A model generated the notes under the pieces. It ran no database searches. It saw nothing but the letters and a program-made list of their open reading frames with translations, and had not been told where the DNA came from. Below are positions 1 through 7,751 of a stretch of DNA of 64,000 nt, piece by piece. Source of the DNA: Paenibacillus agri. GTDB lineage: Bacteria > Bacillota > Bacilli > Paenibacillales > Paenibacillaceae. The position numbers and the translations under genes are program-made. How positions within the stretch are numbered: the stretch's first letter is position 1; each line of letters starts with the position of its first letter. Location: the NCBI RefSeq assembly GCF_013359945.1, contig NZ_JABWCS010000212.1:62001-126000 (forward strand), in the 5' to 3' direction.

Positions 1-950
1 GCTATCATGGCTCCATTCTGATGGGGGTCGTCTCCGCGATTGATATCGCGCTATGGGATCTAAAGGGACAACGACTTGGGGTGCCTGTGCATGAGTTGCT
101 GGGTGGAGCATTGCGCGACCGCGTCAGAGTGTACGGTCAGATCAGAGGAGCAAACCAGGAAGAAGTGATACATAATGTAACAGCGCTTAAGGCGGCAGGC
201 TTCACCGCAGCAGGCCATCTGAATCCGTTCCTGGATGTCTCCTCGGACATTCCGCTGAACGCCACTTATGCCAAGCGGATGTCCTCGGCGCTGGGGGTGC
301 TGCACGCTGTACGTGAAGCTGTAGGCGATGATCTTGACCTCGGTATCGAGTTACACCGCCGTTTATCGCCTGGAGAAGCGATCAGCTTCGCGCGGTCATT
401 GGAATCCGTGCGACCGCTGTTCCTCGAAGATCCGATCCGGCCCGATTCCATAGAGGCCATGGCTGAGGTCCAGCGCGCGATCGGCGTGCCGATTGCCACT
501 GGAGAGCGGATCTACTCGCTCCATGAGTTTCAACGGCTGCTTCAGGCAGGGGGTGCCCGCTATATCCGGCCCTGCATCGGATTATGCGGTGGCTTCACCG
601 GACTGCGCAAGATTGCTGCGCTGGCGGAAGCTTACGATGTGCAAATTATTCCGCACAATCCGTTCTCACCGGTTATGCTAAACGCCAATCTGCATGCGGC
701 AGCGGCGTTGCCGAATTTTCTAATCCTTGAATATCCGACGGCAAGCTATATTGACCATACCTTCGGCACGTCTCTGCGCGGCACCTCGATGGTTACTTCT
801 GCTCCAACATTCGATGCCGGGTATGTGACCGTCCCCGTCTCACCAGGACTTGGCACGTCTCTTGCCCCGAATCTTAGGGCGGAACATCCTCCCAGAGAAA
901 TACCGATCAAGTTGCGTCATCATATCGACGGTTCGCTGGTGGAGCATTAG
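1..950 (+). CDS. Enolase-superfamily sugar-acid dehydratase (5' truncated by window edge)
   Basis: The reading frame is open from the first bases, so the start lies outside the window; about 315 C-terminal residues are visible. It is a mandelate racemase/muconate lactonizing enzyme type barrel, closest in motif pattern to the D-galactonate and D-mannonate dehydratases. These remove water from sugar acids using Mg2+. Visible motifs are GIELHRRLSP, FLEDPIRPD, TGERIYS and IIPHNPFSP, which supply metal ligands and the C-terminal His. The usual first ligand Asp (as in DFHGR or DVHER) is Glu here, which is unusual. The protein ends in a typical C-terminal capping segment. Substrate cannot be assigned. 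No partner gene lies downstream; a repeat element follows. Confidence 0.85.
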   Translation, partial: YHGSILMGVVSAIDIALWDLKGQRLGVPVHELLGGALRDRVRVYGQIRGANQEEVIHNVTALKAAGFTAAGHLNPFLDVSSDIPLNATYAKRMSSALGVLHAVREAVGDDLDLGIELHRRLSPGEAISFARSLESVRPLFLEDPIRPDSIEAMAEVQRAIGVPIATGERIYSLHEFQRLLQAGGARYIRPCIGLCGGFTGLRKIAALAEAYDVQIIPHNPFSPVMLNANLHAAAALPNFLILEYPTASYIDHTFGTSLRGTSMVTSAPTFDAGYVTVPVSPGLGTSLAPNLRAEHPPREIPIKLRHHIDGSLVEH

Positions 951-1083
951 GATAGCGGTTAGGCAACCCATTAGCGGCGAAAGGAGGGTTGACCGTGGCA
1001 TTAGGCTGGCATCCTGATCAAGTAAGATCAGCGTCTACATAGAAATCATTAAAATAACAAACAAAGTCTAGAAGCTATTTCCA
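951..1083. other. Intergenic spacer before repeat copy 1
   Basis: There is no ORF and no clear hairpin terminator here. A stretch resembling a ribosome binding site followed by GTG (around 981-996, AAAGGAGGGTTGACCGTGG) opens only a very short frame. It may be a remnant of a downstream gene in the dehydratase operon. Confidence 0.3.
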
Positions 1084-1287
1084 AAGTGTAATTAACGGCA
1101 TTTTTGTACCCTAAATACTTAGCAGCTAAGTGTTAATGGTAATTAAGTGCAATATTGTATGTTAAATCCTCTGCGTTGCCCCTTTCAGCTCTCTTTTTGG
1201 AAAATAAGATACAATAATGATCTTATTTCCTTTATCCACCTCTTTTTCGGAAATATAAGGTACAAAAATGTAGTTAGTTGAGGAGGC
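1084..1287 (+). repeat. Dispersed nested palindromic repeat, copy 1
   Basis: The element is about 200 bp and recurs near 21492 (same orientation) and 37611 (opposite orientation). It contains four spaced versions of a module like TAAGGTACAAAAATGC. Two face one way and two the other, so the outer ends form inverted repeats (ATTAACGGCATTTTTGTAC at the left, GTACAAAAATGTAGTTAG at the right), and an inner pair is nested inside. It has no coding capacity. It may be a MITE or a REP-like palindromic element; its parent is not visible. Confidence 0.8.
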
Positions 1288-1473
1288 AGATCATTCTTCA
1301 TTGTTAAGAAGACTGCATGAATCTTAAATTCACTTAATATAGACAGGTAAAGACCCATGAAGGGGATTGTCTGTCTTTGTCTTTTCACATAGAGACTTGA
1401 CGGATGCATACCTGCTGTTTATGTTTAAGTCATTTGACGACGAACAGCGCCGGAACGGAGGAGGAAGCCCTAC

Positions 1474-2382
1474 GTGAAATTACAGCAATTCAAATATGCA
1501 GTGGAGATTGCCGATAAAAGCTCTTTTAGTGAAGCCGCCAGAAGTCTGTTCATCTCCCAGCCCAGCCTCTCCAACGCTATTAAGGAACTGGAGGAGGAGA
1601 TTAATCTCCCGATCTTCATCCGGACCCATAAAGGGGTGAGCGTGACGAAGGAGGGGGCGGAGTTCCTGAGCTATGCACGGCAGATGCTGGAGCATTATCA
1701 GCTCATGGAAGAGAAATATTTGCATTCCAAGCCGGCCAAGCAGCATTTTTCGGTATCTACCCAACACTTTACGTTCGCTATTAATGCATTTGTGAATCTG
1801 ATCAAGGACTATGGCGCTGATGAATATGAATTCACGATTAGAGAGACGAAAACCTATGACATTATCGAGGATGTCAGAAGCCTCCGCAGCGAGATCGGGG
1901 TGCTATATATCAACACCTTCAACGCTCGTATCATCTTGAAGAATCTCAAAGAAAATGATCTGGTCTTCTCAGTGCTGTTCACTGCTCGGCCGCACATCTT
2001 TATCAGCACTCAGAACCCATTGGCCCAGCGGACAAGCGTTACGATTGAGGATTTGGAGGAGTACCCCTACTTATCCTTTGAGCAAGGCGACAATAATTCT
2101 TTTTACTTCTCGGAAGAGATTCTCAGCAATCTGGAGCGCAAAAAGAGCATTACAGTGACCGACCGGGCGGCGATTGTCAATCTACTTATTGGCCTAAACG
2201 CATACACGATTTCGACGGGGATTATTGGTGAGGAGATTCATGGCGATGATTTTATCGCGATTCCGTTGGAAGTGGATGAGGAGATACAGATTGGGACCAT
2301 CAGGCATAAGAATATGAATCTGAGTCGTCTTGGTGAACGGTATTTGGAAGAGTTACAGCGCATGGTCAAAGACCTGGTGTAG
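1474..2382 (+). CDS. LysR-family transcriptional regulator
   Basis: This is a 302-residue LysR-type regulator. The N-terminal winged helix-turn-helix (residues 1-60, with SFSEAARSLFISQPSLSNAIKELE) is followed by a periplasmic-binding-protein-like effector domain (about 90-295). The start is GTG at 1474, chosen because GGAGGAGGA lies 8 bases upstream. The length is typical. The next gene is an amino-acid permease in the same direction, and the 180-bp gap between them holds two overlapping palindromes, one with T-N11-A spacing. LysR proteins commonly activate a neighbouring gene from such sites, so control of the permease is likely. The effector is unknown. Confidence 0.92.
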   Translation: MKLQQFKYAVEIADKSSFSEAARSLFISQPSLSNAIKELEEEINLPIFIRTHKGVSVTKEGAEFLSYARQMLEHYQLMEEKYLHSKPAKQHFSVSTQHFTFAINAFVNLIKDYGADEYEFTIRETKTYDIIEDVRSLRSEIGVLYINTFNARIILKNLKENDLVFSVLFTARPHIFISTQNPLAQRTSVTIEDLEEYPYLSFEQGDNNSFYFSEEILSNLERKKSITVTDRAAIVNLLIGLNAYTISTGIIGEEIHGDDFIAIPLEVDEEIQIGTIRHKNMNLSRLGERYLEELQRMVKDLV

Positions 2383-2422
2383 CGCATGCAGAAAAGTTTA
2401 ATGGCTACCGTTGCTTCAAGGT

Positions 2423-2449
2423 ATAGCTTTTAGCTATGGATAACCATAG
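2423..2449 (+). promoter_or_regulatory. Overlapping palindromes, probable LysR binding site of the permease
   Basis: ATAGCTTTTAGCTAT (2423-2437) is a palindrome with T-N11-A geometry typical of LysR boxes. It overlaps CTATGGATAACCATAG (2434-2449). A TATAAT -10 element sits at 2485-2490 with no good -35, as expected for an activated promoter. Assignment to the adjacent LysR is inference. Confidence 0.55.
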
Positions 2450-2564
2450 TAATTGGGATTTACCTTATATAGTAAAAGGCCGTCTATAATTTCTTGTACA
2501 TGAGCCGCAGGCTGAAAGTTGTCTTTCGGATACTGAAGCTCGGGACGAGAAGGGATGGTACGGC

Positions 2565-3821
2565 ATGAATAGGCAACATAGTGTAAAGGAGAAGAAGCTT
2601 GGCGTATGGACTCTCAGCGGTCTGATTATCGGCCCCATTCTGGGCTCGGGTATCCTGTTGTTACCCTCTACAATCTACGAACTGGTCGGGGAGTGGGCGA
2701 TTGTTGCTTGGCTGATTATTATCGGGGTCAGTTTGCTGACGGCTTATATTTTCGGGGCGATCAGTATCCGTTATCCCGGCGATGCCGGTGTTGCCAATGC
2801 GGTGAACCGTGCGTTCGGGGGACAGATCAAGGTGCGTTCCTCCTTGTATTTGATTATGGGCGTGTCGGTCGGAGCGGCAGCTGTCTTACTGACAGCGAGT
2901 GAGTATTTGGCACAGCTTGGGTGGGGAGACCCTTTTTATATCGGATACGGTTTGACTGCGGTATGTGTGCTGCTGCTGTTTTGCAGAATTACTTTTGTCG
3001 GAAAAATATCGCTGCTGATGTCCACGGTCTCTGCCGTGGTTCTGTTCACAGGTTCAGCCGTGAGTCTGACCAATCATTCTAAGGTTTTCGCCATTACGGA
3101 TGCCTTTCAGCCCCAGCCCTTCGGATATGCGGTGCTCATTCTCTTCTGGGCGGTCTTCGGGTGGGATATCATCGGGAATTACACGAACGAGGTGAAGGAT
3201 ATCCGCAAGACGACCAGCAGAGGAATGATTCTGAGCTTTATGGTTATTGCTGGTGTGTATCTGGTAGTGGCGGCGGCTATGCAGTGGAGTGACCCGGCCG
3301 GTGATGGGGGAGCACATTCCCTTGGAGGCATTATGTATCCGTTGTTTGGAGACCGAGGGCAGCAGATCATTGCCGGGCTTGGCGTCTTCCTCTGTGCCTC
3401 TACCTATCTGCTATACGTAGGAGGAATATCGCGGCTGACTGCTTCCTTGTTCAGAGACAGGATTTTGCCGGCTTTTCTTGGACAACGTACGAAGCATAAC
3501 ACCCCTTTTGCGGCTATTGGTGTCATCGGGTTGGTGAATGCAGCGGTTATTCTGTTTATGCAGCTTGGGGCTTATGATATTAGCGTGCTGGTTCTGGTCG
3601 CGAACAGCTTTCTGGGAATGAACGCGTTAATCGGGATTCTGGCAGGAATCAAGCTGCTGAAAAGCAGAGTGGTTGCTATATTGGGAACTATTCTGTCGCT
3701 ATTCCTGATCGTCGTCATCGGGATGTATTCCTCCCGCAGCTTGCTGTTGATCATTAGTGTCCTCTGCGTCTTCTTCATCTACAGGGAGTGGAGGAGTAGG
3801 GGGATGCATTCTCAACACTAA
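2565..3821 (+). CDS. APC-superfamily amino-acid permease
   Basis: This 418-residue integral membrane protein has about 11-12 hydrophobic segments. The N-terminal helix carries the APC signature SGLIIGPILGSGILLLPS, where the helix break binds substrate in this superfamily. The general pattern is that of the YjeH/amino-acid exporter branch, though direction of transport cannot be read from sequence. It lies downstream of a LysR gene with palindromic sites in between. The C-terminal coding end abuts an IS-end remnant: the stop codon TAA lies at the edge of the conserved element end, so the last residues may have been altered by that insertion. Confidence 0.88.
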   Translation: MNRQHSVKEKKLGVWTLSGLIIGPILGSGILLLPSTIYELVGEWAIVAWLIIIGVSLLTAYIFGAISIRYPGDAGVANAVNRAFGGQIKVRSSLYLIMGVSVGAAAVLLTASEYLAQLGWGDPFYIGYGLTAVCVLLLFCRITFVGKISLLMSTVSAVVLFTGSAVSLTNHSKVFAITDAFQPQPFGYAVLILFWAVFGWDIIGNYTNEVKDIRKTTSRGMILSFMVIAGVYLVVAAAMQWSDPAGDGGAHSLGGIMYPLFGDRGQQIIAGLGVFLCASTYLLYVGGISRLTASLFRDRILPAFLGQRTKHNTPFAAIGVIGLVNAAVILFMQLGAYDISVLVLVANSFLGMNALIGILAGIKLLKSRVVAILGTILSLFLIVVIGMYSSRSLLLIISVLCVFFIYREWRSRGMHSQH

Positions 3822-3881
3822 TTAGGGCTTGCTGAACGTTCAAAAACTCACTAAAAACCGCGTAATAACAAGGGATTTGGA
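3821..3881 (+). mobile_element. Insertion-sequence end remnant (left end)
   Basis: These 61 bp are nearly identical to the left part of the element at 6424-6583 (ATTAGGGCTTGCTGAACG onward), differing at one or two positions. Similarity stops at 3881. No right end and no transposase are present, so this is a solo or broken end. It starts at the stop codon of the permease. Confidence 0.75.
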
Positions 3882-3900
3882 ACTTTAGTGTCGAAATCAT

Positions 3901-4152
3901 ATGCAAAGGAAAGCCCGGAAGTACGGCGAAAACTTTGCAGATGGAGTGACCGGCCGTACGATTCCTTACGTCGGAATTCCGATGGAAACGTTCCGTCATC
4001 ATAACAAAATCTTGGCCAGCGTTTTTCAATGGATAAGCGATGGAGGGCATAAGGTCGATATTTTAGACGTGCGCAAGAGCTACCCTCCATTAATGGACTT
4101 TGATGCATGGATAAATAAGCAAGGAAAAGCGAAGGTTGAGGCCTTATTCTAA
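3901..4152 (+). pseudogene. C-terminal remnant of an NmrA-like NAD(P)-binding protein
   Basis: The 83 codons resemble the C-terminal third of NmrA-type atypical short-chain dehydrogenases: a GRTIPYVGIPMETFR stretch, then a helix, then a YPPLMDFDAW tail. The Rossmann-fold N-terminus with its glycine motif is missing. The remnant starts 20 bp after the IS end at 3881, with an in-frame TAG at 3886-3888, so the rest was probably lost with the insertion. It has no convincing ribosome binding site and is unlikely to be functional. Confidence 0.65.
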
Positions 4153-4264
4153 ACGGAACGTACATGAGCTTGTTCATGCATTGAGTGCGCGGAAATCCAA
4201 GGGATTACGTTGAGCAGCCATGCATTTACTTACAGGACGTATCCATTAGATTTCCGCCGCACCT

Positions 4265-5194
4265 TCAGATCGTAAGTACAGCTTTGCCCGTAAAGCGGCG
4301 ATCAATGAGTTGACGCGCCACGGTGTCGATATGCTCCCAGGATTTTTGCACCTCAATAACCGGCCGCAATTTCCCTGCTTTAACCAACCGAGCGAGCATG
4401 GCAAGATCTTGCGCAGGCGCATGGCGGTTCATTTCTTCGCCGAGAAAAAAGCTATACAGCGTCCTTCCGCCTAAACCGAGCATGTGCAAAGCAGAGGTAT
4501 CTGAAGAAGAATGTCCCAGGGAAACGCAGACGCCTTGCGGGATTAATTGCGGGAAAAGAGCGGCGAGCGTAACTCCGCCAACTGAATCAATGATAAAATC
4601 ATAGGGACCATTCGCGGCGATGGCTTTCGTCACGTCATCCCCGACAAGGACTTCATCTGCGCCATAAGCCATAGCTTGTTTTGCCTTGGATTCGGAACGG
4701 GCAACGCCGATTGAATAAGCGCCAGATAAGGCGGCCAACTGATGAGCGAATGCACCGACACCTCCGGTTGAACCTGTAATCAACACTCGCTTGCCTAGCA
4801 AGAGCCCTCCTTTACGCAAGGCGTATAGAGCCGAGAGGCCGGCAACCGGCAAGGTCGCTGCTTGTTCGAAGGTGATCTCGTCAGGAATTTCAGCCAATGT
4901 GAGGGCAGGTGCAACGATTTGCTCCGCCCAAGCTCCCGTAAGCAAAAAACCGACCACACGACTTCCTTTCTTTGGGCCAACGCCGTTTAAGGCCTCTTGT
5001 CGTACAATACCGGAAAAATCCCAGCCGGGCCTGCTCATTTCCTTACGCTGGATTGCGTCGACGACTTCGCCGCGATTAATCGAAAAAGCTTTAACTTCCA
5101 CAATTGTCTCCCTAGGTTGCGCTTGCGGTGCCTCAACTTCCTGAATAGTGAATGGCTCTTTGATGTGCGGGTCGACAACAATCGCACGTATCAT
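4265..5194 (-). CDS. Quinone-oxidoreductase-type MDR family dehydrogenase
   Basis: This 309-residue medium-chain dehydrogenase/reductase has a GroES-like N-terminal domain (1-115) and a Rossmann domain with VLITGSTGGVGAFAHQLA (near residues 138-155) for NADPH. The zinc-ligand cysteines and structural-zinc lobe of true alcohol dehydrogenases are absent, so it belongs to the zinc-free quinone oxidoreductase/enoyl reductase group. A GGGGG ribosome binding site precedes the start. It is divergent from an MmyB-type regulator with 128 bp between them, an arrangement in which such regulators often control a neighbouring oxidoreductase. The substrate is unknown. Confidence 0.88.
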   Translation of the reverse strand: MIRAIVVDPHIKEPFTIQEVEAPQAQPRETIVEVKAFSINRGEVVDAIQRKEMSRPGWDFSGIVRQEALNGVGPKKGSRVVGFLLTGAWAEQIVAPALTLAEIPDEITFEQAATLPVAGLSALYALRKGGLLLGKRVLITGSTGGVGAFAHQLAALSGAYSIGVARSESKAKQAMAYGADEVLVGDDVTKAIAANGPYDFIIDSVGGVTLAALFPQLIPQGVCVSLGHSSSDTSALHMLGLGGRTLYSFFLGEEMNRHAPAQDLAMLARLVKAGKLRPVIEVQKSWEHIDTVARQLIDRRFTGKAVLTI

Positions 5195-5220
5195 GATGAT
5201 TTCCCCCTTTTCAATACATG

Positions 5221-5243
5221 GCGAGTTGATAAATTGCGAGTTG
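5221..5243 (+). promoter_or_regulatory. Direct repeats GCGAGTTG in the divergent promoter region
   Basis: GCGAGTTG occurs at 5221-5228 and again at 5236-5243, 15 bp apart start to start, in the short gap between the divergent dehydrogenase and MmyB genes. It is a plausible binding site for the MmyB protein. The sequence alone does not prove it. Confidence 0.3.
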
Positions 5244-5322
5244 GTATATTTTGCAGTATATCCGCGGCCACTTCATTTCTCAAGTGCAAAACTACACCTG
5301 TTTTTTTGAAAGGGGCGCACAC

Positions 5323-6237
5323 ATGACGACATCGAATTCAAATAAAGGCGTCGCCGAACTAATACGTGTACTGGACACGATTGAACGACTTCGGATACAG
5401 CGGCAGCAGACCACGGACAGGAATTCTTCCCGGATTCAGAACAAGAAACGTTTTACTCAACAGGAATTGAATGATGAGGTTTGCGGCACATACAAAAATT
5501 TGCTAACGGGACGATCTCGGCGCATGCCCGACCGTCAGACCCTTATGGAAATTGCTGATTATTTGGAATGCACAAGCGGGGAACGCAACGATCTGCTTCT
5601 ATCCGCAGGTTATGTGCCGATCCCCTTGCCTTTATCTGACCGAAAATTCGGCCGAGTACTGGAACAAGCCAGATCCATTATGCAGCAGTTGCCTTATCCG
5701 GCGATGATCGTAACCGATATGCTGGATATAGTCGGGTATAATGAGTCTTTCTGTGACTTGTTTGGACTGTCCGATTTTTCTTTTACGGCTAACCAGACTA
5801 ATTTGTTTGATCTTCATTTCAACGAGGAGCTGCCGATCCGTCCGGGTTCTTCCTTTGACGAGAAGTCGCAGTCCCGCTGGGAATCCCATGGGATTGTCGG
5901 CATTCAATCCTTTAAGAACCGTCACCCGGCTCTATTCGTGGATTCTAGATATGCGCGTTTCCATGAGATGATGGAGAAATACGCAGAAATTCGCGAATTT
6001 TGGAATAGAGAGGCATGGACGGACGAGCAGGATTTGGAGACGCCGAAATACTTCTTGGCGCGGCTGCCATGCTCTGTAGAACGTAAACCCATACGTTATA
6101 ACCATCTGCACCTTTCCGTGACCGATCAAGCTTACCCGCGAATCGAATTCTTTGTACCGGCGGATGAATCCGCACGGCAAGTGTTTGCCGCATGGGGTTG
6201 TGCTATTGATTGCTCATTTAAAAGTTGGCGCAGGTAA
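5323..6237 (+). CDS. XRE-family regulator with MmyB-like ligand-binding domain
   Basis: The protein has 304 residues from ATG 5323, chosen because GAAAGGGG lies 7-8 bases upstream; an earlier in-frame ATG at 5251 lacks a ribosome binding site. An N-terminal helix-turn-helix (about residues 30-105, with RFTQQELNDEVCGTYKNLLTGR) is followed by a PAS-like MmyB ligand-binding domain (about 115-300, with YPAMIVTDMLDIVGYNESFCDLFG). Such proteins are cytoplasmic one-component sensors, thought to bind fatty-acid-like ligands. It diverges from an MDR dehydrogenase that it may regulate. Confidence 0.88.
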   Translation: MTTSNSNKGVAELIRVLDTIERLRIQRQQTTDRNSSRIQNKKRFTQQELNDEVCGTYKNLLTGRSRRMPDRQTLMEIADYLECTSGERNDLLLSAGYVPIPLPLSDRKFGRVLEQARSIMQQLPYPAMIVTDMLDIVGYNESFCDLFGLSDFSFTANQTNLFDLHFNEELPIRPGSSFDEKSQSRWESHGIVGIQSFKNRHPALFVDSRYARFHEMMEKYAEIREFWNREAWTDEQDLETPKYFLARLPCSVERKPIRYNHLHLSVTDQAYPRIEFFVPADESARQVFAAWGCAIDCSFKSWRR

Positions 6238-6423
6238 AAGGCAAATCCTAGTTGGGTCCCCTTCAGCAGTTAAAGCGTAACCATATGGGCATTACAGCAA
6301 CGACTCAAATTAACAAGTTAACTACCCGGCAAGACTATGCTCATTGATGCATGCTCTTCGATGTATTGAACAGCAGGAAGGGTACATACAAAGTGAGCCC
6401 GGCAATTTTATTCAGCTATCCTT
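6238..6423. other. Intergenic spacer after the MmyB gene
   Basis: I see no ORF with a ribosome binding site and no strong terminator. The spacer leads directly into a MITE-like element. Confidence 0.3.
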
Positions 6424-6583
6424 AATTAGGGCTTGCTGAACGTTCAAAAACTCACTAAAAACTGCGTAATAACAAGGGATTTGGAGCGCAGACTCCGCGT
6501 TCTTTTTCTCTTCTTTTTCGCAATGTTTTCACGCCGGCGCCTCACCCTAAATTTCGCATAAACAATCGTTCAGCAAGCCCTAA
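6424..6583. mobile_element. 160-bp MITE-like element with terminal inverted repeats
   Basis: The left end AGGGCTTGCTGAACGTTC and the right end CGTTCAGCAAGCCCT (6567-6581) are inverted copies of about 15 bp. The interior is only about 125 bp and encodes no transposase. The left 60 bp match the solo end at 3821-3881. This is the structure of a non-autonomous deletion derivative of an insertion sequence. I cannot name the IS family with confidence. Confidence 0.75.
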
Positions 6584-6601
6584 CTAGAACATACTCATGC
6601 A

Positions 6602-6648
6602 AAAGCGTCCTCTGCAAGCAAATGCTGCCGAGGACGCCTTTTTTTCGT
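6602..6648 (+). terminator. Intrinsic terminator
   Basis: AAGCGTCCTC pairs with GAGGACGC around a loop of about 13 nt and is followed by a run of seven T. It lies just beyond the MITE. The transcript it ends could be that of the MmyB gene. Confidence 0.7.
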
Positions 6649-6697
6649 TACCGTTTAACCTCTGGAGAGATTGCAAGTCTGGATGCCAGCGCCAGGA

Positions 6698-6863
6698 TCA
6701 TCTCTCTGACGTCGTAATAACAAGCAGAACACTGGGTTCGGACGCCAGTGGCTTACGCTCAATTAAGCCTCGTTTCTGCATTCTCGTCAGATGATGGGAT
6801 AATCGGCTCTTGGACCATTTCATAGCATCAATCAGCTCATCTGTGTCACAAGGTGACGGATCG
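6698..6863 (-). pseudogene. Decayed second MarR regulator fragment
   Basis: Read on the minus strand this gives ELIDAMKWSKSRLSHHLTR followed by MQKRGLIERKPL. It is closely similar to the recognition helix and wing of the intact MarR gene next to it (ELVDSMEWTKSRLSHHLTRM). Only the wHTH core survives: no start, no N-terminal helices, and a stop right after the wing. It is a partial duplication or remnant of a paralogue, 14 bp downstream of the intact gene's stop. Confidence 0.75.
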
Positions 6864-6877
6864 TATTTTATTACGGA

Positions 6878-7336
6878 TCAATCTGAAGACATTTTATCTG
6901 TCCGTTCCGCCAGCTTCGTAATCGACTCAATGTCTTGACCTGTTAAATGATCAAGAAAATATTTGCGTACTGCTTTTGCGTATACGGGACGAGAAGCATC
7001 GACTGCTGATTTTCCAGCGGGAGTGATGATGACTTGAACACCATTGCCTGTGTCTAATGGTTTCCTTAGAACAAGTCCACGTTGCTCCATCCGCGTCAGA
7101 TGATGAGACAATCGACTCTTCGTCCACTCCATCGAGTCGACTAATTCCTGTTGGCGAAGGACACCATTCCCTAAATCAACTAACCTGACTAATACTCCAA
7201 AATCACCCTCTTCTGATAGTCCTGTTTTCTCGGACAAGTCTTTTACTACACGATCCATGATTTTCTTATAGTTGGATTTCCACGAATACCATAGCTGCAT
7301 TTCCTCTTCATTTAGCCAGTCTTTATCCATTATCAC
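6878..7336 (-). CDS. MarR-family transcriptional regulator
   Basis: This is a 152-residue MarR protein (150 if ATG 7330 is used; the GTG at 7336 is closer to the AAAAGGA site). The winged helix-turn-helix core is EWTKSRLSHHLTRMEQRGL, with dimerisation helices at both ends, and the length is normal. It is divergent from the SDR at 7752, whose leader holds three GTTGA-N4-TCAAC palindromes overlapping promoter elements. MarR repressors bind such palindromes, so this protein is the natural candidate. A broken paralogous fragment lies immediately downstream. Confidence 0.9.
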   Translation of the reverse strand: MIMDKDWLNEEEMQLWYSWKSNYKKIMDRVVKDLSEKTGLSEEGDFGVLVRLVDLGNGVLRQQELVDSMEWTKSRLSHHLTRMEQRGLVLRKPLDTGNGVQVIITPAGKSAVDASRPVYAKAVRKYFLDHLTGQDIESITKLAERTDKMSSD

Positions 7337-7586
7337 ATATCCTTTTCATTTAGTTTCGTTATGACCCATAGGGAAATTATCACTAGCGTTGCAAAAAAAG
7401 CTGAACGCATGAAGCTGTTTCATCCACTTGAAAAACGTCTAGATAGCCGGTCGTTTACGATACATCATACCGATTTTATTAACATCTAAGTCAAAACGAT
7501 TCACTCTAACGCACGAAAAAGGATTCAGCACATGGACAAGGATACCCTATTTTTTTTATTTGGTAAATGGTCATTACCTATTCGGA
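7337..7586. other. Upstream part of MarR/SDR divergent region
   Basis: This is AT-rich intergenic DNA without an ORF of interest. It presumably holds the MarR promoter; no confident -35/-10 pair was identified. Confidence 0.3.
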
Positions 7587-7705
7587 GTTGATGTGTCAAC
7601 TTAAATATATTATAGTGAACTAACCACCTGGTTGACGCGTCAACTTAGGTGTGATATAGTGAACCCATCGCCAAGGTTGACATGTCAACCTGATGATAGA
7701 GCAGA
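7587..7705 (+). promoter_or_regulatory. Three phased operator palindromes fused to tandem promoters
   Basis: GTTGATGTGTCAAC (7587-7600), GTTGACGCGTCAAC (7631-7644) and GTTGACATGTCAAC (7676-7689) are spaced 44 and 45 bp. The TTGAYG of each of the first two forms a -35 element, with TATAGT exactly 17 bp downstream (7611-7616 and 7655-7660). The operator is therefore built into the promoter, and the unit (palindrome, spacer, TATAGTGAAC) is tandemly repeated. The third copy lacks a good -10. The downstream gene is an SDR at 7752; the divergent MarR is the likely ligand-responsive repressor (inference). Confidence 0.75.
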
Positions 7706-7751
7706 TATATTACAAAGATTGCACATTGCTGCAAGAAAGGATGGTACTACA

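Noticed and set aside
1185..1409. 74-codon minus-strand ORF
   Set aside because: It lies largely within repeat copy 1 and translates low-complexity repeat sequence.
6597..6794. 65-codon plus-strand ORF
   Set aside because: It spans a terminator and runs antisense to the MarR remnant.
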